A DNA stretch of 64,000 bases from Alsobacter ponti (GTDB lineage Bacteria; Pseudomonadota; Alphaproteobacteria; Rhizobiales; Beijerinckiaceae), in the NCBI RefSeq assembly GCF_024294805.1, contig NZ_JANCLU010000003.1, positions 235,222-299,221 of the forward strand. Reading direction: 5' to 3'. The position numbers and the translations under genes are program-made. The notes below the pieces were generated by a model. It was not told where the DNA came from. It did no database searches and was given only the letters and a program-made list of their open reading frames with translations. Below, one piece after another: positions 8,103-15,968 of this stretch; positions within the stretch are counted from its first letter, which is position 1; each line of letters opens with the position of its first letter.

Positions 8103-9056
8103 ATGACCACCGAAGACTGGCTGATCTTCGGCCTGCTGTTCGGCGCCGTCTTCCTGGCGGTGCAGGGGCTCTACCAGTATCTGGGCCGCGACGTCGCGCG
8201 CAAGAAGCAGATCAACCGCCGCCTCAGCGTCTCGGAGACGACCGAGAGCCGCACCAAGGTGCTGGAGCAGATCCGGCGCGAACGCGGCATTGGCGGGGCC
8301 GACAACCGCGAGTTCGGCTGGCTGAAGAGGCTGGTCATCCAGTCCGGCCTGCGCATGACCACGCGCAACTTCTTCGCCAGCGTGATCGCCGCCGGGCTCG
8401 TGGTGACCAGCGGCCTCGGCCTGCTCATCGGCGTCAACGCGCTCAGCGCCGGCATCGGCGGCGTGGTCGGCTTCGTGCTTGTGCTCGGCTACATCGCCTA
8501 TACGCGCTATCGCCGCATCAGCAAGTTCGGCGAGCAGCTGCCCGAGGTGCTCGACATCATCGTGCGCAGCCTGCGCGCCGGCCACCCCCTGCCCGTCTCG
8601 CTCAACCTGGTGGCGCGCGAGATGACGGACCCCGCCGGCAGCGAGTTCGGCATGACGGGCGACGAGCTCGCCTACGGCCTCGACATCAAGACGGCGCTGG
8701 AGAACATGGCGCTGCGGGTCGGCAACGACGACCTGCTGTTCCTGATCACCGCCATCTCGATCCAGTCGCAGACCGGCGGCAACCTCGCCGAGATCATGTC
8801 GCGCCTCTCGAAGCTGCTGCGCGACCGCTTCAAGCTGAGCCGCAAGGTTCACGCGCTGACCTCGGAAGGCCGCTATTCCGGCATGTTCCTGTCGCTGCTG
8901 CCGATCCTGGTGTTCCTGCTGCTGAACGTGCTGTCGCCGAGCTATTACGGCGGCGTCGCGGACGATCCGAAGGTGCCCTACATCGTCGGCACCGCCTTGG
9001 TGCTCCTCGCGATCGGCAACTACGTCATGTATAAGATGGTCAACTTCAAGTATTGA
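8103..9056 (+). CDS. tadB: Tad inner-membrane platform protein TadB/CpaG
   Basis: The 317-residue T2SF-family platform protein has one N-terminal helix, two central helices (~93-135), the T2SF core motif region with RSLRAGHPLPVSL, and C-terminal helices (~258-315). With TadC it forms the inner-membrane base on which CpaF acts. Its stop overlaps the tadC start by one base, implying translational coupling. Confidence 0.92.
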   Translation: MTTEDWLIFGLLFGAVFLAVQGLYQYLGRDVARKKQINRRLSVSETTESRTKVLEQIRRERGIGGADNREFGWLKRLVIQSGLRMTTRNFFASVIAAGLVVTSGLGLLIGVNALSAGIGGVVGFVLVLGYIAYTRYRRISKFGEQLPEVLDIIVRSLRAGHPLPVSLNLVAREMTDPAGSEFGMTGDELAYGLDIKTALENMALRVGNDDLLFLITAISIQSQTGGNLAEIMSRLSKLLRDRFKLSRKVHALTSEGRYSGMFLSLLPILVFLLLNVLSPSYYGGVADDPKVPYIVGTALVLLAIGNYVMYKMVNFKY

Positions 9057-10003
9057 TGCAGATGCCCGCCCTCTCCCAAGACACCATCGCCCTCATCGTC
9101 GTCGCGGCGACCTTCCTGACCGTGGCGATGCTCGTGGCGATGGTCGGCCTCGCCGTGTCCCGGCGCGTGCGCATCCGCGAGCGCCTGGCCGTGGGCGCGG
9201 CGGCGGGGGGCCTCAACGTCTCCGACCCGCTCGGCCTCGCCGGCGGCAGTTCGGCGCGCTCGCCGGTGACCGAGAAATGGCTGGGCCTCGATCCGCAGAA
9301 GACCAGCAAGCTGCGCCTGGAGCTGATCCGCGCCGGCTTCTTTGCGCCGGAGGCGGTGACCTACTTCATCCTGATCCGCGCCGCCTGCGTGCTGGTGCTG
9401 CCGGTGGTCAGCTACCTCGCGCTGCCGATTTTCATGCCGGGGCTCGATCCCAAGGTCGTGCTGGGCCTGTCGATGGTGTTCCTGGTGCTCGGCTATCTCG
9501 GGCCGGACGCCTACGTGAAGCGCACCACCGAGGCGAACGTCCAGGAATACCGCAACCTGTTCCCGGACTTCCTCGACCTGATCCTGGTCTGCGTCGACGC
9601 CGGCCTCAGCCTGGAGTCGGCCCTCGAGCGCGTCAGCGGCGAGATGGTGCACCGCAACCGGAACTTCGCGACCAACCTGGCGCTGATGGGCGCGGAGATG
9701 CGCGCCGGGCGCTCCACCTCCGACGCGCTCGACAGCCTCGCCGAACGCCTCTCGCTCGACGAGGCGCAGTCCTTCTCCATGCTGCTGCGGCAGTCGCTGG
9801 AACTCGGCACGGACGTTTCCGATGCGCTGACGACTTTCAGCGAAGAAATGCGAGACAAGCGGCTGTCGCGGGCCGAAGCTAAGGCTTATGCACTGCCCGT
9901 TAAGCTTGTTGTGCCGCTTGGAGCCTTCATCTTTCCGGTGCTGATGATTGCAATTTTAGCACCTGCGCTGCTAAAGATGGCAAAGGCATTGCAGAGTTTC
10001 TGA
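9056..10003 (+). CDS. tadC: Tad inner-membrane platform protein TadC/CpaH
   Basis: The 315-residue second T2SF-family protein has an N-terminal helix (~8-35), the motif region FPDFLDLILVCVDAGLSLE (~162-180) and terminal helices. I chose the ATG at 9056, which shares a base with the tadB stop. A TTG one codon earlier and an ATG two codons later are also possible. The last ~120 bases are noticeably more A+T rich than the rest. tadD follows after 13 bases. Confidence 0.92.
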   Translation: MQMPALSQDTIALIVVAATFLTVAMLVAMVGLAVSRRVRIRERLAVGAAAGGLNVSDPLGLAGGSSARSPVTEKWLGLDPQKTSKLRLELIRAGFFAPEAVTYFILIRAACVLVLPVVSYLALPIFMPGLDPKVVLGLSMVFLVLGYLGPDAYVKRTTEANVQEYRNLFPDFLDLILVCVDAGLSLESALERVSGEMVHRNRNFATNLALMGAEMRAGRSTSDALDSLAERLSLDEAQSFSMLLRQSLELGTDVSDALTTFSEEMRDKRLSRAEAKAYALPVKLVVPLGAFIFPVLMIAILAPALLKMAKALQSF

Positions 10004-10016
10004 CCTGGGGGGTGGG

Positions 10017-10526
10017 ATGCCGCACGTTCGTTCCGTTACGCTGGCCGCGATCCTGTGCCTGACAGGGCTGACGGGTTGCCAGAGCCTGAGCGACACCGCG
10101 ATCGACGGCCAACCCGCCATCGAGAGCGGATACGCCCCGCAGGCCTATGCCGGCGACCCGAAGGCGCGCAGCGGCAAGGCCCATCTCGACGCCGGCGAAT
10201 ACGGGCTTGCCGAGCAGTCCTTCCGCGCCGCCGTCGAGGCGACGCCGCGCGACGGAGCGGCCTGGGTCGGCCTCGCGGCCTCCTACGACCGGCTCGGCCG
10301 GTTCGACCTCGCCGACCGCGCCTATCGCGAGGCGATCAAGCTGCAGGGCGAGACGGTCACCATCCTCAACAACCAGGGCTACTCCTACATGCTGCGCGGC
10401 GACGTGAAGACGGCGCGCGCGAAGTTCGAGAAGGCCCGCCGGCTGGACCCCGAGAACCAGGTCGTCCTGAACAACCTCGAACTGCTCTACGCCGGCCAGC
10501 AATATTTCAGGGGCGAGGCCCCCTGA
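10017..10526 (+). CDS. tadD: TPR lipoprotein TadD
   Basis: The 169-residue protein begins with a lipoprotein signal ending LTGLTGC (Cys ~20). TPR-like helices follow (~50-150), including AGEYGLAEQSFRAAVEATP and LAASYDRLGRFDLADRAYR. TadD acts as an outer-membrane pilotin/assembly lipoprotein for the Tad secretin. It is shorter than many TadD proteins. A GGGGGGTGGG stretch precedes the ATG. It is the last recognisable tad gene of this cluster. Confidence 0.85.
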   Translation: MPHVRSVTLAAILCLTGLTGCQSLSDTAIDGQPAIESGYAPQAYAGDPKARSGKAHLDAGEYGLAEQSFRAAVEATPRDGAAWVGLAASYDRLGRFDLADRAYREAIKLQGETVTILNNQGYSYMLRGDVKTARAKFEKARRLDPENQVVLNNLELLYAGQQYFRGEAP

Positions 10527-10623
10527 GCCGCGCGAGCCGAACCGAAGACGCTCCCCTTTCCGCCGGCCGCGCCCGGCGGCCCGTTCCGCGTGGGCGTCCG
10601 CGCCGGGATCCCGGCCGGGACCG

Positions 10624-11277
10624 ATGAGCGCCCCCGCCCCCCGGCCGGCTCCCCGGCGGACCTCCCGGCCTTCCCCCTTCGCCCCCTCCCGAATCCTGAT
10701 CGCCGCCGCCCTGGCGCTGGCGGCGGCCTGCTTCGGCGCGCCCGCCCGAGCCCAGACCTATGTCGCCGACGAGACGGCGTGGCGTCTGGATCGTGTCGGC
10801 CGCGACCTCGTCGTGCTGCGCACGCCGCTCAACACCGTCAACCGGGGCTCGGCCGTCGGGCTGCTGATGTTCGTGTGCGCCCCGTCCTCGTCGAAGCTCG
10901 TCGTCTCCTTCTCGGACTCGAACTCGCTGCGCAGCGCCGGCGTCGTGGCGCGCGGTTCGGCCGCCATTTCCGTGCAGGAAGCCGGCCGGCGCCAGGCCGG
11001 CGACCGCCAGATCATGGCCGGGGCCAACATGCTGCCGGGCGGCAGTTTCGAGATCGTCGATATCCCGTCGGAGACGACCAACGTCGTCGGCTCGGTGGCC
11101 CGCTTCATCGCCAGCGGCGCTCGGCAGGTAACGTTCTCGCTGTTCGGCGGCTCGTCGTCCGGCCAGTTCGTCAAGGACCGCGTCGTGCGCGTCCGCTTCC
11201 CGGAGAACGCCGAGGCCGAAGCCCTGCCCGCCGAGTTCCAGATCGCCTGCCTGCAACTGGCGCGTCCGGGCCCATAG
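10624..11277 (+). CDS. Secreted protein of unknown function at the end of the tad cluster
   Basis: I do not recognise this 217-residue protein. It has a long Arg/Pro-rich n-region, a hydrophobic core (~24-40) and a probable signal-peptidase site at ARAQ (~44-45). The mature part is predicted mostly beta, with Cys at ~84 (VCAPSS) and ~209 (IACLQ) that could form a disulfide. It lies 97 bases downstream of tadD on the same strand. A 7-bp GC hairpin (10560-10579) without a T-run lies between the two genes. Position suggests, but does not show, a role with the pilus. Confidence 0.65.
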   Translation: MSAPAPRPAPRRTSRPSPFAPSRILIAAALALAAACFGAPARAQTYVADETAWRLDRVGRDLVVLRTPLNTVNRGSAVGLLMFVCAPSSSKLVVSFSDSNSLRSAGVVARGSAAISVQEAGRRQAGDRQIMAGANMLPGGSFEIVDIPSETTNVVGSVARFIASGARQVTFSLFGGSSSGQFVKDRVVRVRFPENAEAEALPAEFQIACLQLARPGP

Positions 11278-11301
11278 CGCCGCGACCTTCGGCCGGGGTG
11301 G

Positions 11302-11841
11302 CTATGCTTTGGGGCGGAAAGCCTTGCAGACGGCCGGATCGGTCTCGAACCTGTCGCCGCCGATCAGGTCGATGCAATAGGGGATGGCCGGAAACACCGC
11401 GTCGAGGCAGGTGCGGATCGCGCTGGGCTTGCCGGGCAGGTTGACGATCAGCGAGCGTCCGCGCGTCCCCGCCGTCTGCCGGGACAGGATGGCGGTGGGC
11501 ACCTCCCGCAGGCTGGCGGTCCGCATCAGTTCCCCGAAGCCCGGCAGCATGCGCTCGCACACGGCCTCTGTCGCCTCCGGCGTCACATCGCGGGGGGCCG
11601 GCCCGGTCCCGCCGGTCGTCAGGATCAGGCTGCAGCCTTCCCGATCGGCGAGGTCGATCAGCGCCGCCGCGATGACGTCCTGCTCGTCGGGCACGACCCG
11701 CGCCACCGCCCGCCAGGGCGATGCCAGGATGTCGGACAACGCCGCGACGATGCCGGGGCCGCCCTTGTCCTCGTATTCACCGCGGCTGGCGCGGTCGGAG
11801 ACCGTGAGCACGCCCACCGCAGATGCAACAACCTCGGCCAT
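11302..11841 (-). CDS. mogA: Molybdopterin adenylyltransferase MogA/MoaB
   Basis: The 179-residue protein has the MoCF-domain motifs TVSDRASRGEYEDKGGP and LTTGGTGPAPRDVTPEAT and a C-terminal LPGKPSA. It adenylates molybdopterin before molybdate insertion in cofactor synthesis, in the cytosol. I chose the ATG at 11841 because GGAG lies 6 bases upstream and the family begins close to this point. An upstream in-frame ATG would add 16 unlike residues. It converges on the secreted unknown and is divergent from a Crp/Fnr-type regulator. Confidence 0.9.
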   Translation of the reverse strand: MAEVVASAVGVLTVSDRASRGEYEDKGGPGIVAALSDILASPWRAVARVVPDEQDVIAAALIDLADREGCSLILTTGGTGPAPRDVTPEATEAVCERMLPGFGELMRTASLREVPTAILSRQTAGTRGRSLIVNLPGKPSAIRTCLDAVFPAIPYCIDLIGGDRFETDPAVCKAFRPKA

Positions 11842-12213
11842 AACAGACTCCAAGCGGGTCGAAATTGGTGCGAATTGAGACAAACACAAAAATCAACGGT
11901 TCCGGTGGGAACTCAACAAAATATCGTGCGTTATCCGTCCAGCTTGCCGGCGCAGTGCGCCGGAAGAGCCGTTGGACCGTGGGCGGCGTGTCCGAAACAG
12001 GGGGAGGGGGACAACAGGAATCTATCCGCTACCGGTGAAACATCTTTAACACCTGGTCCCGACTTTCAGGAACCGACCATATCGTCACCTTACCCACCAG
12101 ATGGCCAAAAGGTCATATCCCGGGTTTTCCTCGGGCCCTCCGTTGATCCACCTCGCGTTCTCAAAAACCATCGCGGTTCATTGTTCCGCACGTCATCAAA
12201 AAAAGAGGCCTCC
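11842..12213. other. 372-base divergent intergenic region (mogA / Crp-family regulator)
   Basis: The frame of the Crp-type regulator is open back to 11875. Composition drops in G+C here and the translated sequence is unlike any Crp N-terminus, so I treat the region as non-coding. It contains a 17-base palindrome at 11947-11963 and a GTTCC-N4-GGAAC inverted repeat near 11900. No small gene is convincing. Confidence 0.5.
11947..11963. promoter_or_regulatory. 17-base perfect palindrome, candidate operator
   Basis: CCGGCGCA and TGCGCCGG flank a single central G. The site is ~105 bases from the mogA start and ~250 from the regulator start. It could be an operator for either gene. GC-rich palindromes also arise by chance in this genome. 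Confidence 0.3.
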
Positions 12214-12918
12214 GTGCGAACTGCAGATGCGACCAATGTCCGGGACCTTCCCCTGTTCCGGGGAATGACCGACGAACACTTCGAAGCGCTCGTCCAGCCC
12301 GCGTTCCTGCAACGCTTTCCTCCGCACGTCACGCTCTTCGAAAGAGGGCAGACGCCGGACTTCCTCTACGTCGTGCTGGAAGGAGCCGTGGAGCTGTTCG
12401 CCCGCCACATCGAGCGGGAAACCACAATCGCGATCCTCACGCCGGTCTCGACATTCATCCTGGCGGCCGTGCTCAAGCGTCAGCCCGTGCTGACCTCCGG
12501 CCGTACTCTCGACCCGTCGCGCATCCTGATGATTCCGACGGAAGTCGTTCACACCATGCTGGAGCAGGACCCGGGCTTCGCCCTGGCGATCGCCAACGAG
12601 ATCGCTGGCGCCTATCGCGGCGCGGTGAAGGAGCTCAAGAGCCAGAAGCTGCGCACCAGCGTGGAGCGACTCGCCAACTGGATCATCCGCGAACACGGCG
12701 TGCGCGGCGGCGGCGGCGAGTTCGACATCCCGTTCGACAAACGCACCCTCGCCTCGCGCCTCGGCATGACGCCGGAGAACCTGTCGCGCAACTTCGCGAC
12801 GCTGACGCGCCACGGCGTCGAGGTGCAGGGCCGGACGATCCGCATCAAGGACGCGCAGTCGCTGGAGAAGCTGGCCCAGCCCGATCCGCTGATCGACGAG
12901 GCCGAAGCCAGCTTCTGA
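12214..12918 (+). CDS. Crp/Fnr family transcriptional regulator
   Basis: The 234-residue protein has a cyclic-nucleotide-binding-like beta-roll (~12-125), a dimer helix (~125-155) and a winged HTH with FDKRTLASRLGMTPENLSRNFATL (~172-195). It has no N-terminal Cys cluster, so it is not a [4Fe-4S] Fnr. The layout resembles the DNR/NnrR group, which senses NO-related signals through heme, but ligand residues cannot be assigned. I chose the GTG at 12214 because AAAAGAGG stands just upstream. Divergent mogA suggests a possible link to molybdoenzyme respiration. Confidence 0.8.
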   Translation: MRTADATNVRDLPLFRGMTDEHFEALVQPAFLQRFPPHVTLFERGQTPDFLYVVLEGAVELFARHIERETTIAILTPVSTFILAAVLKRQPVLTSGRTLDPSRILMIPTEVVHTMLEQDPGFALAIANEIAGAYRGAVKELKSQKLRTSVERLANWIIREHGVRGGGGEFDIPFDKRTLASRLGMTPENLSRNFATLTRHGVEVQGRTIRIKDAQSLEKLAQPDPLIDEAEASF

Positions 12919-12947
12919 CCGCCGCTTCACCGCCGCTCGCAGCGTCC

Positions 12948-12978
12948 CGCCGCGCGCAAGCTCGCCATGCGCGCGGCG
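12948..12978 (+). terminator. GC hairpin after the Crp-family gene
   Basis: A perfect 11-bp inverted repeat (12948-12958 with 12968-12978, loop 9) starts 30 bases after the regulator's stop. No T-run follows, so it is at best an atypical or factor-assisted terminator. Confidence 0.35.
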
Positions 12979-13069
12979 GACGTTGCGTCGCGCGCCAAGA
13001 CCCGTTCAAGTGGCGGCCGGCTTCGCGCGCCGTCCCGGCGCGCCGGGCCCAACGAGGCCAAAAGGCCAA

Positions 13070-13099
13070 GTGAGCGGATTCCAGGTGAGCGGGTTCCAG
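13070..13099 (+). repeat. 15-base tandem repeat at the MFS gene start
   Basis: GTGAGCGGATTCCAG is followed directly by GTGAGCGGGTTCCAG, and then by a degenerate GTGAACGGC. Each unit opens with an in-frame GTG. Confidence 0.7.
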
Positions 13100-14365
13100 G
13101 TGAACGGCGTCGAGGAGACTGTCAGGGAGGCGACGGCGGGCGGCACGGGCGGCAGCGCCGTGCCGGGCTGGGTCGCGCCGCTGGCGGCCACCATCCTGCT
13201 CCAGACGACCACCGCCTTCCTGAGCCGGCTGGTGCCGACGCTCGCGCCCATCCTGATGGTGGCCACAGGACTGCCCGAGCAGTCGATCGGCTACATGTCG
13301 GCGCTCAGCACGGCTGGCTCGATGCTGTTCCTCTCCATGGGCACGCCGGTGATCCGCCGCTACGGGCCGATCCGCACGCTGCAGGTGGGGATGCTTCTCT
13401 CCGGCTTCGGCATCGCGCTGCTGGCGTCGTCGTCCTGGGGCCTGCTGTGGATCGCCAGCGTGCTGCTCGGGCTCGGCTACGGCCCGTCCGCCCCGGCCGG
13501 CAGCGACATCCTGCTGCGCCACGCGCCGGCCCGGCACCGCACGCTGATCTTCTCGATCAAGCAGGCGGGCGTGCCGCTGGGCGGCGTCGCCGCCGGGCTC
13601 GCCCTGCCCTTCCTTGTCGAGCGCATGGACTGGCGGCTCGCCGTCCTGCTGCTCGCCTCGGTTCCGATCGTCACCGTGGCCGCCGTCCAGCCGGTCCGCG
13701 CCGCCATCGACGCGGCGCGCGACCCCGCCGCGCGGGTCAGCGCGGGTTTCCTGTTCTCGCCCGGCAACATGATCGCGCCGTTGCGGATCGCCAACGCCTC
13801 GCCGACCTTGCGCCGTCTCTCGGCCGCCGGCTGCGGCTTCGCCATCGGCCAGGGCACGTGGATCGCCTTCCTCGTCACCTACCTCGTCCACAAGGTCGGC
13901 ATGGACCTCGTCTCGGCCGGCGCGATCTTCGCCATCATGCAGGCGACGGGCATTTTCGGCCGCGTCCTGCTCGGCTGGGTCTCGGACCGCACCGGCGCGG
14001 GGCTCGCAACGCTGGCGGTCTCGGCGCTGAGCGGCGCGATCACCACGGCGGCGTTCGTCTCCAGCGGCCCAGATTGGTCGTTCGGAGCGTTCGCGCTGCT
14101 CGCCGGCATCGCCGGCGTCACCGTGTCGAGCTGGAACGGCGTCCACCTGGCGGAAGTCGCGCGGCTGTCGCCGCACGGGCACGTCAGCGAAGCCACGGCC
14201 GGCGCGACGCTGGTGACGTTCTTCGGCTACGTGATCGGCCCCGCGGGGTTCGGGGCCGTCGTCGCGCTGTCGAACAGCTACGCGCTCGCCTTCGGCCTGG
14301 TGGCGGCGATCTGCCTCGCCTCCGCCGTCGCGCTCGTGCCGGAACTGCGCCGCGCGCCGGCCTGA
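13070..14365 (+). CDS. Major facilitator superfamily transporter
   Basis: The ~431-residue protein has about twelve hydrophobic helices. A typical loop after helix 2 (GTPVIRRYGPIRTLQVG) and a helix-5 motif (FSIKQAGVPLGGVAAGLALP) point to the cyanate/sugar-type MFS families. The substrate is unknown. The start is uncertain. Three in-frame GTG codons (13070, 13085, 13100) lie within a 15-base tandem repeat encoding VSGFQ twice, and a TTG at 12983 is also open. I report the first GTG. It converges with the dienelactone hydrolase, with one base between the stops. Confidence 0.8.
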   Translation: MSGFQVSGFQVNGVEETVREATAGGTGGSAVPGWVAPLAATILLQTTTAFLSRLVPTLAPILMVATGLPEQSIGYMSALSTAGSMLFLSMGTPVIRRYGPIRTLQVGMLLSGFGIALLASSSWGLLWIASVLLGLGYGPSAPAGSDILLRHAPARHRTLIFSIKQAGVPLGGVAAGLALPFLVERMDWRLAVLLLASVPIVTVAAVQPVRAAIDAARDPAARVSAGFLFSPGNMIAPLRIANASPTLRRLSAAGCGFAIGQGTWIAFLVTYLVHKVGMDLVSAGAIFAIMQATGIFGRVLLGWVSDRTGAGLATLAVSALSGAITTAAFVSSGPDWSFGAFALLAGIAGVTVSSWNGVHLAEVARLSPHGHVSEATAGATLVTFFGYVIGPAGFGAVVALSNSYALAFGLVAAICLASAVALVPELRRAPA

Positions 14366-14366
14366 C

Positions 14367-15035
14367 TCAGGCCAGCTTGTCGCCGAGGAACTCCAGCGTG
14401 CGGGCGCGCGCCAGATCGGCCGCCGGCTGGTTGAAGCTGCCGCGCTGGTCGCAGTTGAAGCCGTGGTCGGCGTCGTAGACGAACACGGCGAGGTGCGGAT
14501 AGGCGGCCTTGATCTTCTCGACGTCGGTCTGGGGGATGTGCTTGTCGAGCGCGCCGAAGTGCATGATCGTCGGGATCTTCGGGGTCTCGTCCAGCATGCC
14601 GGCGATGCCGCCGCCGTAGTAGCAGACCGCCGCCGCGAGGCCCTTCAGCCGGCACGCGGAGGCGTAGGCCAGCGTGCCGCCCCAGCAATAGCCGACCACG
14701 CCGACCTTGCCGCCCTCGGCCGCGACCGCGATCGCCGCCTCGATGTCGGCCAGCGCGTCCTCGTTCTTGACCTTCGCCCGCACCGCCGCGCCGCGGGCGA
14801 TGTCGTCCGGCTTGTAGCCCAGTTCGAGCCCGCGCTCGGCACGGTCGAACAGCGCCGGCGCGACCGCGAGGTAGCCCTCGGCGGCGAACCGGTCCGCCAC
14901 GCTGCGGATATGCGAATTGACGCCGAAGATCTCCTGGATCACGACCAGCCCGCCCTTCGGCGCGCCCTTCGGAGACGCCTTGTAGGCCGCGCACTCGAAT
15001 CCGTCCCTGGCTTTCAGCGCGATTGTCTCGCCCAT
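14367..15035 (-). CDS. Dienelactone hydrolase family protein
   Basis: The 222-residue alpha/beta hydrolase contains the triad Cys in GYCWGG (~residue 118), Asp in ALDKHIP and His in DADHGFN. It also has the family Glu in QEIFGVN (~34-40). Carboxymethylenebutenolidase (dienelactone) activity in chlorocatechol breakdown is the classic reaction, but many members act on other esters. No catechol-pathway genes lie nearby. I chose the ATG at 15035 because GAGAGGAC lies upstream. It is divergent from the PPOX-fold gene. Confidence 0.87.
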   Translation of the reverse strand: MGETIALKARDGFECAAYKASPKGAPKGGLVVIQEIFGVNSHIRSVADRFAAEGYLAVAPALFDRAERGLELGYKPDDIARGAAVRAKVKNEDALADIEAAIAVAAEGGKVGVVGYCWGGTLAYASACRLKGLAAAVCYYGGGIAGMLDETPKIPTIMHFGALDKHIPQTDVEKIKAAYPHLAVFVYDADHGFNCDQRGSFNQPAADLARARTLEFLGDKLA

Positions 15036-15180
15036 CGTTTTTGTCCTCTCGCGTGTGGGGCGGGATTTATCGCCCGCCGCGCGCGGGCTGCCAAGCCTCG
15101 GCACGCGGGGCAGCCCCGCCGCGCCGGGAACCCTCCCCGCCCCTCGTTGTTTCCGCAGCACACTCAAGAGGAGACACGGC

Positions 15181-15678
15181 ATGGAGACGAGGACCGACCA
15201 GGCGGCGCGCGACAAGGTGCTCGAGCTGATCCGCGACACGCACATCGCCATGCTCGCCTCGCGCGGCGAGGGCGGGCGCATGCACGCGCGCCCGATGGGC
15301 GTCAACACCGCCGAGTTCGACGGCACGCTGTGGTTCTTCACCGACGCCGAGTCCCCCAAGGTGGACGAGCTGCGGCGCGACCCGGAGGTGCTCGTCACGT
15401 TTTCGGACGAGAAGAGCCAGAACTACGTCTCGATCACCGGCCGCGCCGAGATCGTGCGGGACCCGACCAAGGCCAAGGCGCTGTGGTCGGAGGCCATGCG
15501 GACGTGGTTTCCCAAGGGGTCGGACGACCCCCGCATCGCCCTGCTGAAGGTGGATGTCGAGGTGGCGGAATACTGGGACAGCCCGTCGAGCACCATGGTC
15601 TACGCCTACGGCTACCTGAAGGCCGTGACCACGGGCGAGCGCCCGCACCCCGGCGACACCGGCACGGTGCGGTTCTGA
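15181..15678 (+). CDS. Pyridoxamine 5'-phosphate oxidase-fold (general stress type) protein
   Basis: The 165-residue protein has the FMN-binding split barrel of the general-stress-protein-26-like group. Recognisable segments are HIAMLASRGEGGRMHARPM, LWFFTDAESPKVDEL, VLVTFSDEKSQNYVSITGRAEI and VEVAEYWDSPSS. Such proteins bind flavin or F420-like cofactors; the reaction is not predictable. RBS AGGAGA precedes the ATG. A small HTH-like gene follows after 2 bases. Confidence 0.85.
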   Translation: METRTDQAARDKVLELIRDTHIAMLASRGEGGRMHARPMGVNTAEFDGTLWFFTDAESPKVDELRRDPEVLVTFSDEKSQNYVSITGRAEIVRDPTKAKALWSEAMRTWFPKGSDDPRIALLKVDVEVAEYWDSPSSTMVYAYGYLKAVTTGERPHPGDTGTVRF

Positions 15679-15680
15679 CC

Positions 15681-15965
15681 ATGATCACCGGGCGTCTCAT
15701 CAAGGCGGCGCGCATCCTCGCCGGGCTCGACGTGGATGCGCTGGCGGCGAAGGCCGGCGTGGAGCCCGCCGCCCTGGCCGGGCTGGAAGCCGCCGGCGAA
15801 GGGCCCGGCATTCCGGGCGAAGCCGTGTTCGAGCGGACGCGGCGGGCCCTGGAGGGCGCGGGTATCGCGTTTCTGGACGACGGCGGCGTCGGCGTCATGC
15901 TGCGCTCGGCGCTGTTCGACGAGGGCCTGAGGCCCGAGGAGCTGACCGCCGAGAACGACGACTGA
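15681..15965 (+). CDS. Small XRE-like helix-turn-helix protein
   Basis: The 94-residue protein begins ITGRLIKAARILAGLDVDALAAKAGVEPAALAGLE, which fits an XRE-type HTH over residues 4-40. ERTRRALEGAGIAFLDDGGVGVML follows, the tail common to small phage-repressor-like regulators of alphaproteobacteria. It probably binds DNA. It is co-transcribed with the PPOX-fold gene (2-base gap) and converges on tamB (3-base gap). Confidence 0.75.
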   Translation: MITGRLIKAARILAGLDVDALAAKAGVEPAALAGLEAAGEGPGIPGEAVFERTRRALEGAGIAFLDDGGVGVMLRSALFDEGLRPEELTAENDD

Positions 15966-15968
15966 GGC

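Noticed and set aside
5393-8110. A 905-residue open frame on the minus strand across cpaE-cpaF
   Set aside because: It is the antisense shadow of clearly recognisable cpaE and cpaF. The product is His/Asp/Arg-rich with no family features, typical of antisense frames in high-GC DNA.
10560-10579. GC hairpin between tadD and the secreted unknown as a terminator
   Set aside because: The stem is 7 bp with no T-run, in a very GC-rich spacer. It is too weak to call.
11875-12213. N-terminal extension of 113 residues on the Crp-family regulator
   Set aside because: The frame is open, but composition differs and the residues do not resemble a Crp N-terminus. A GTG with a good ribosome site at 12214 gives a normal-length protein.
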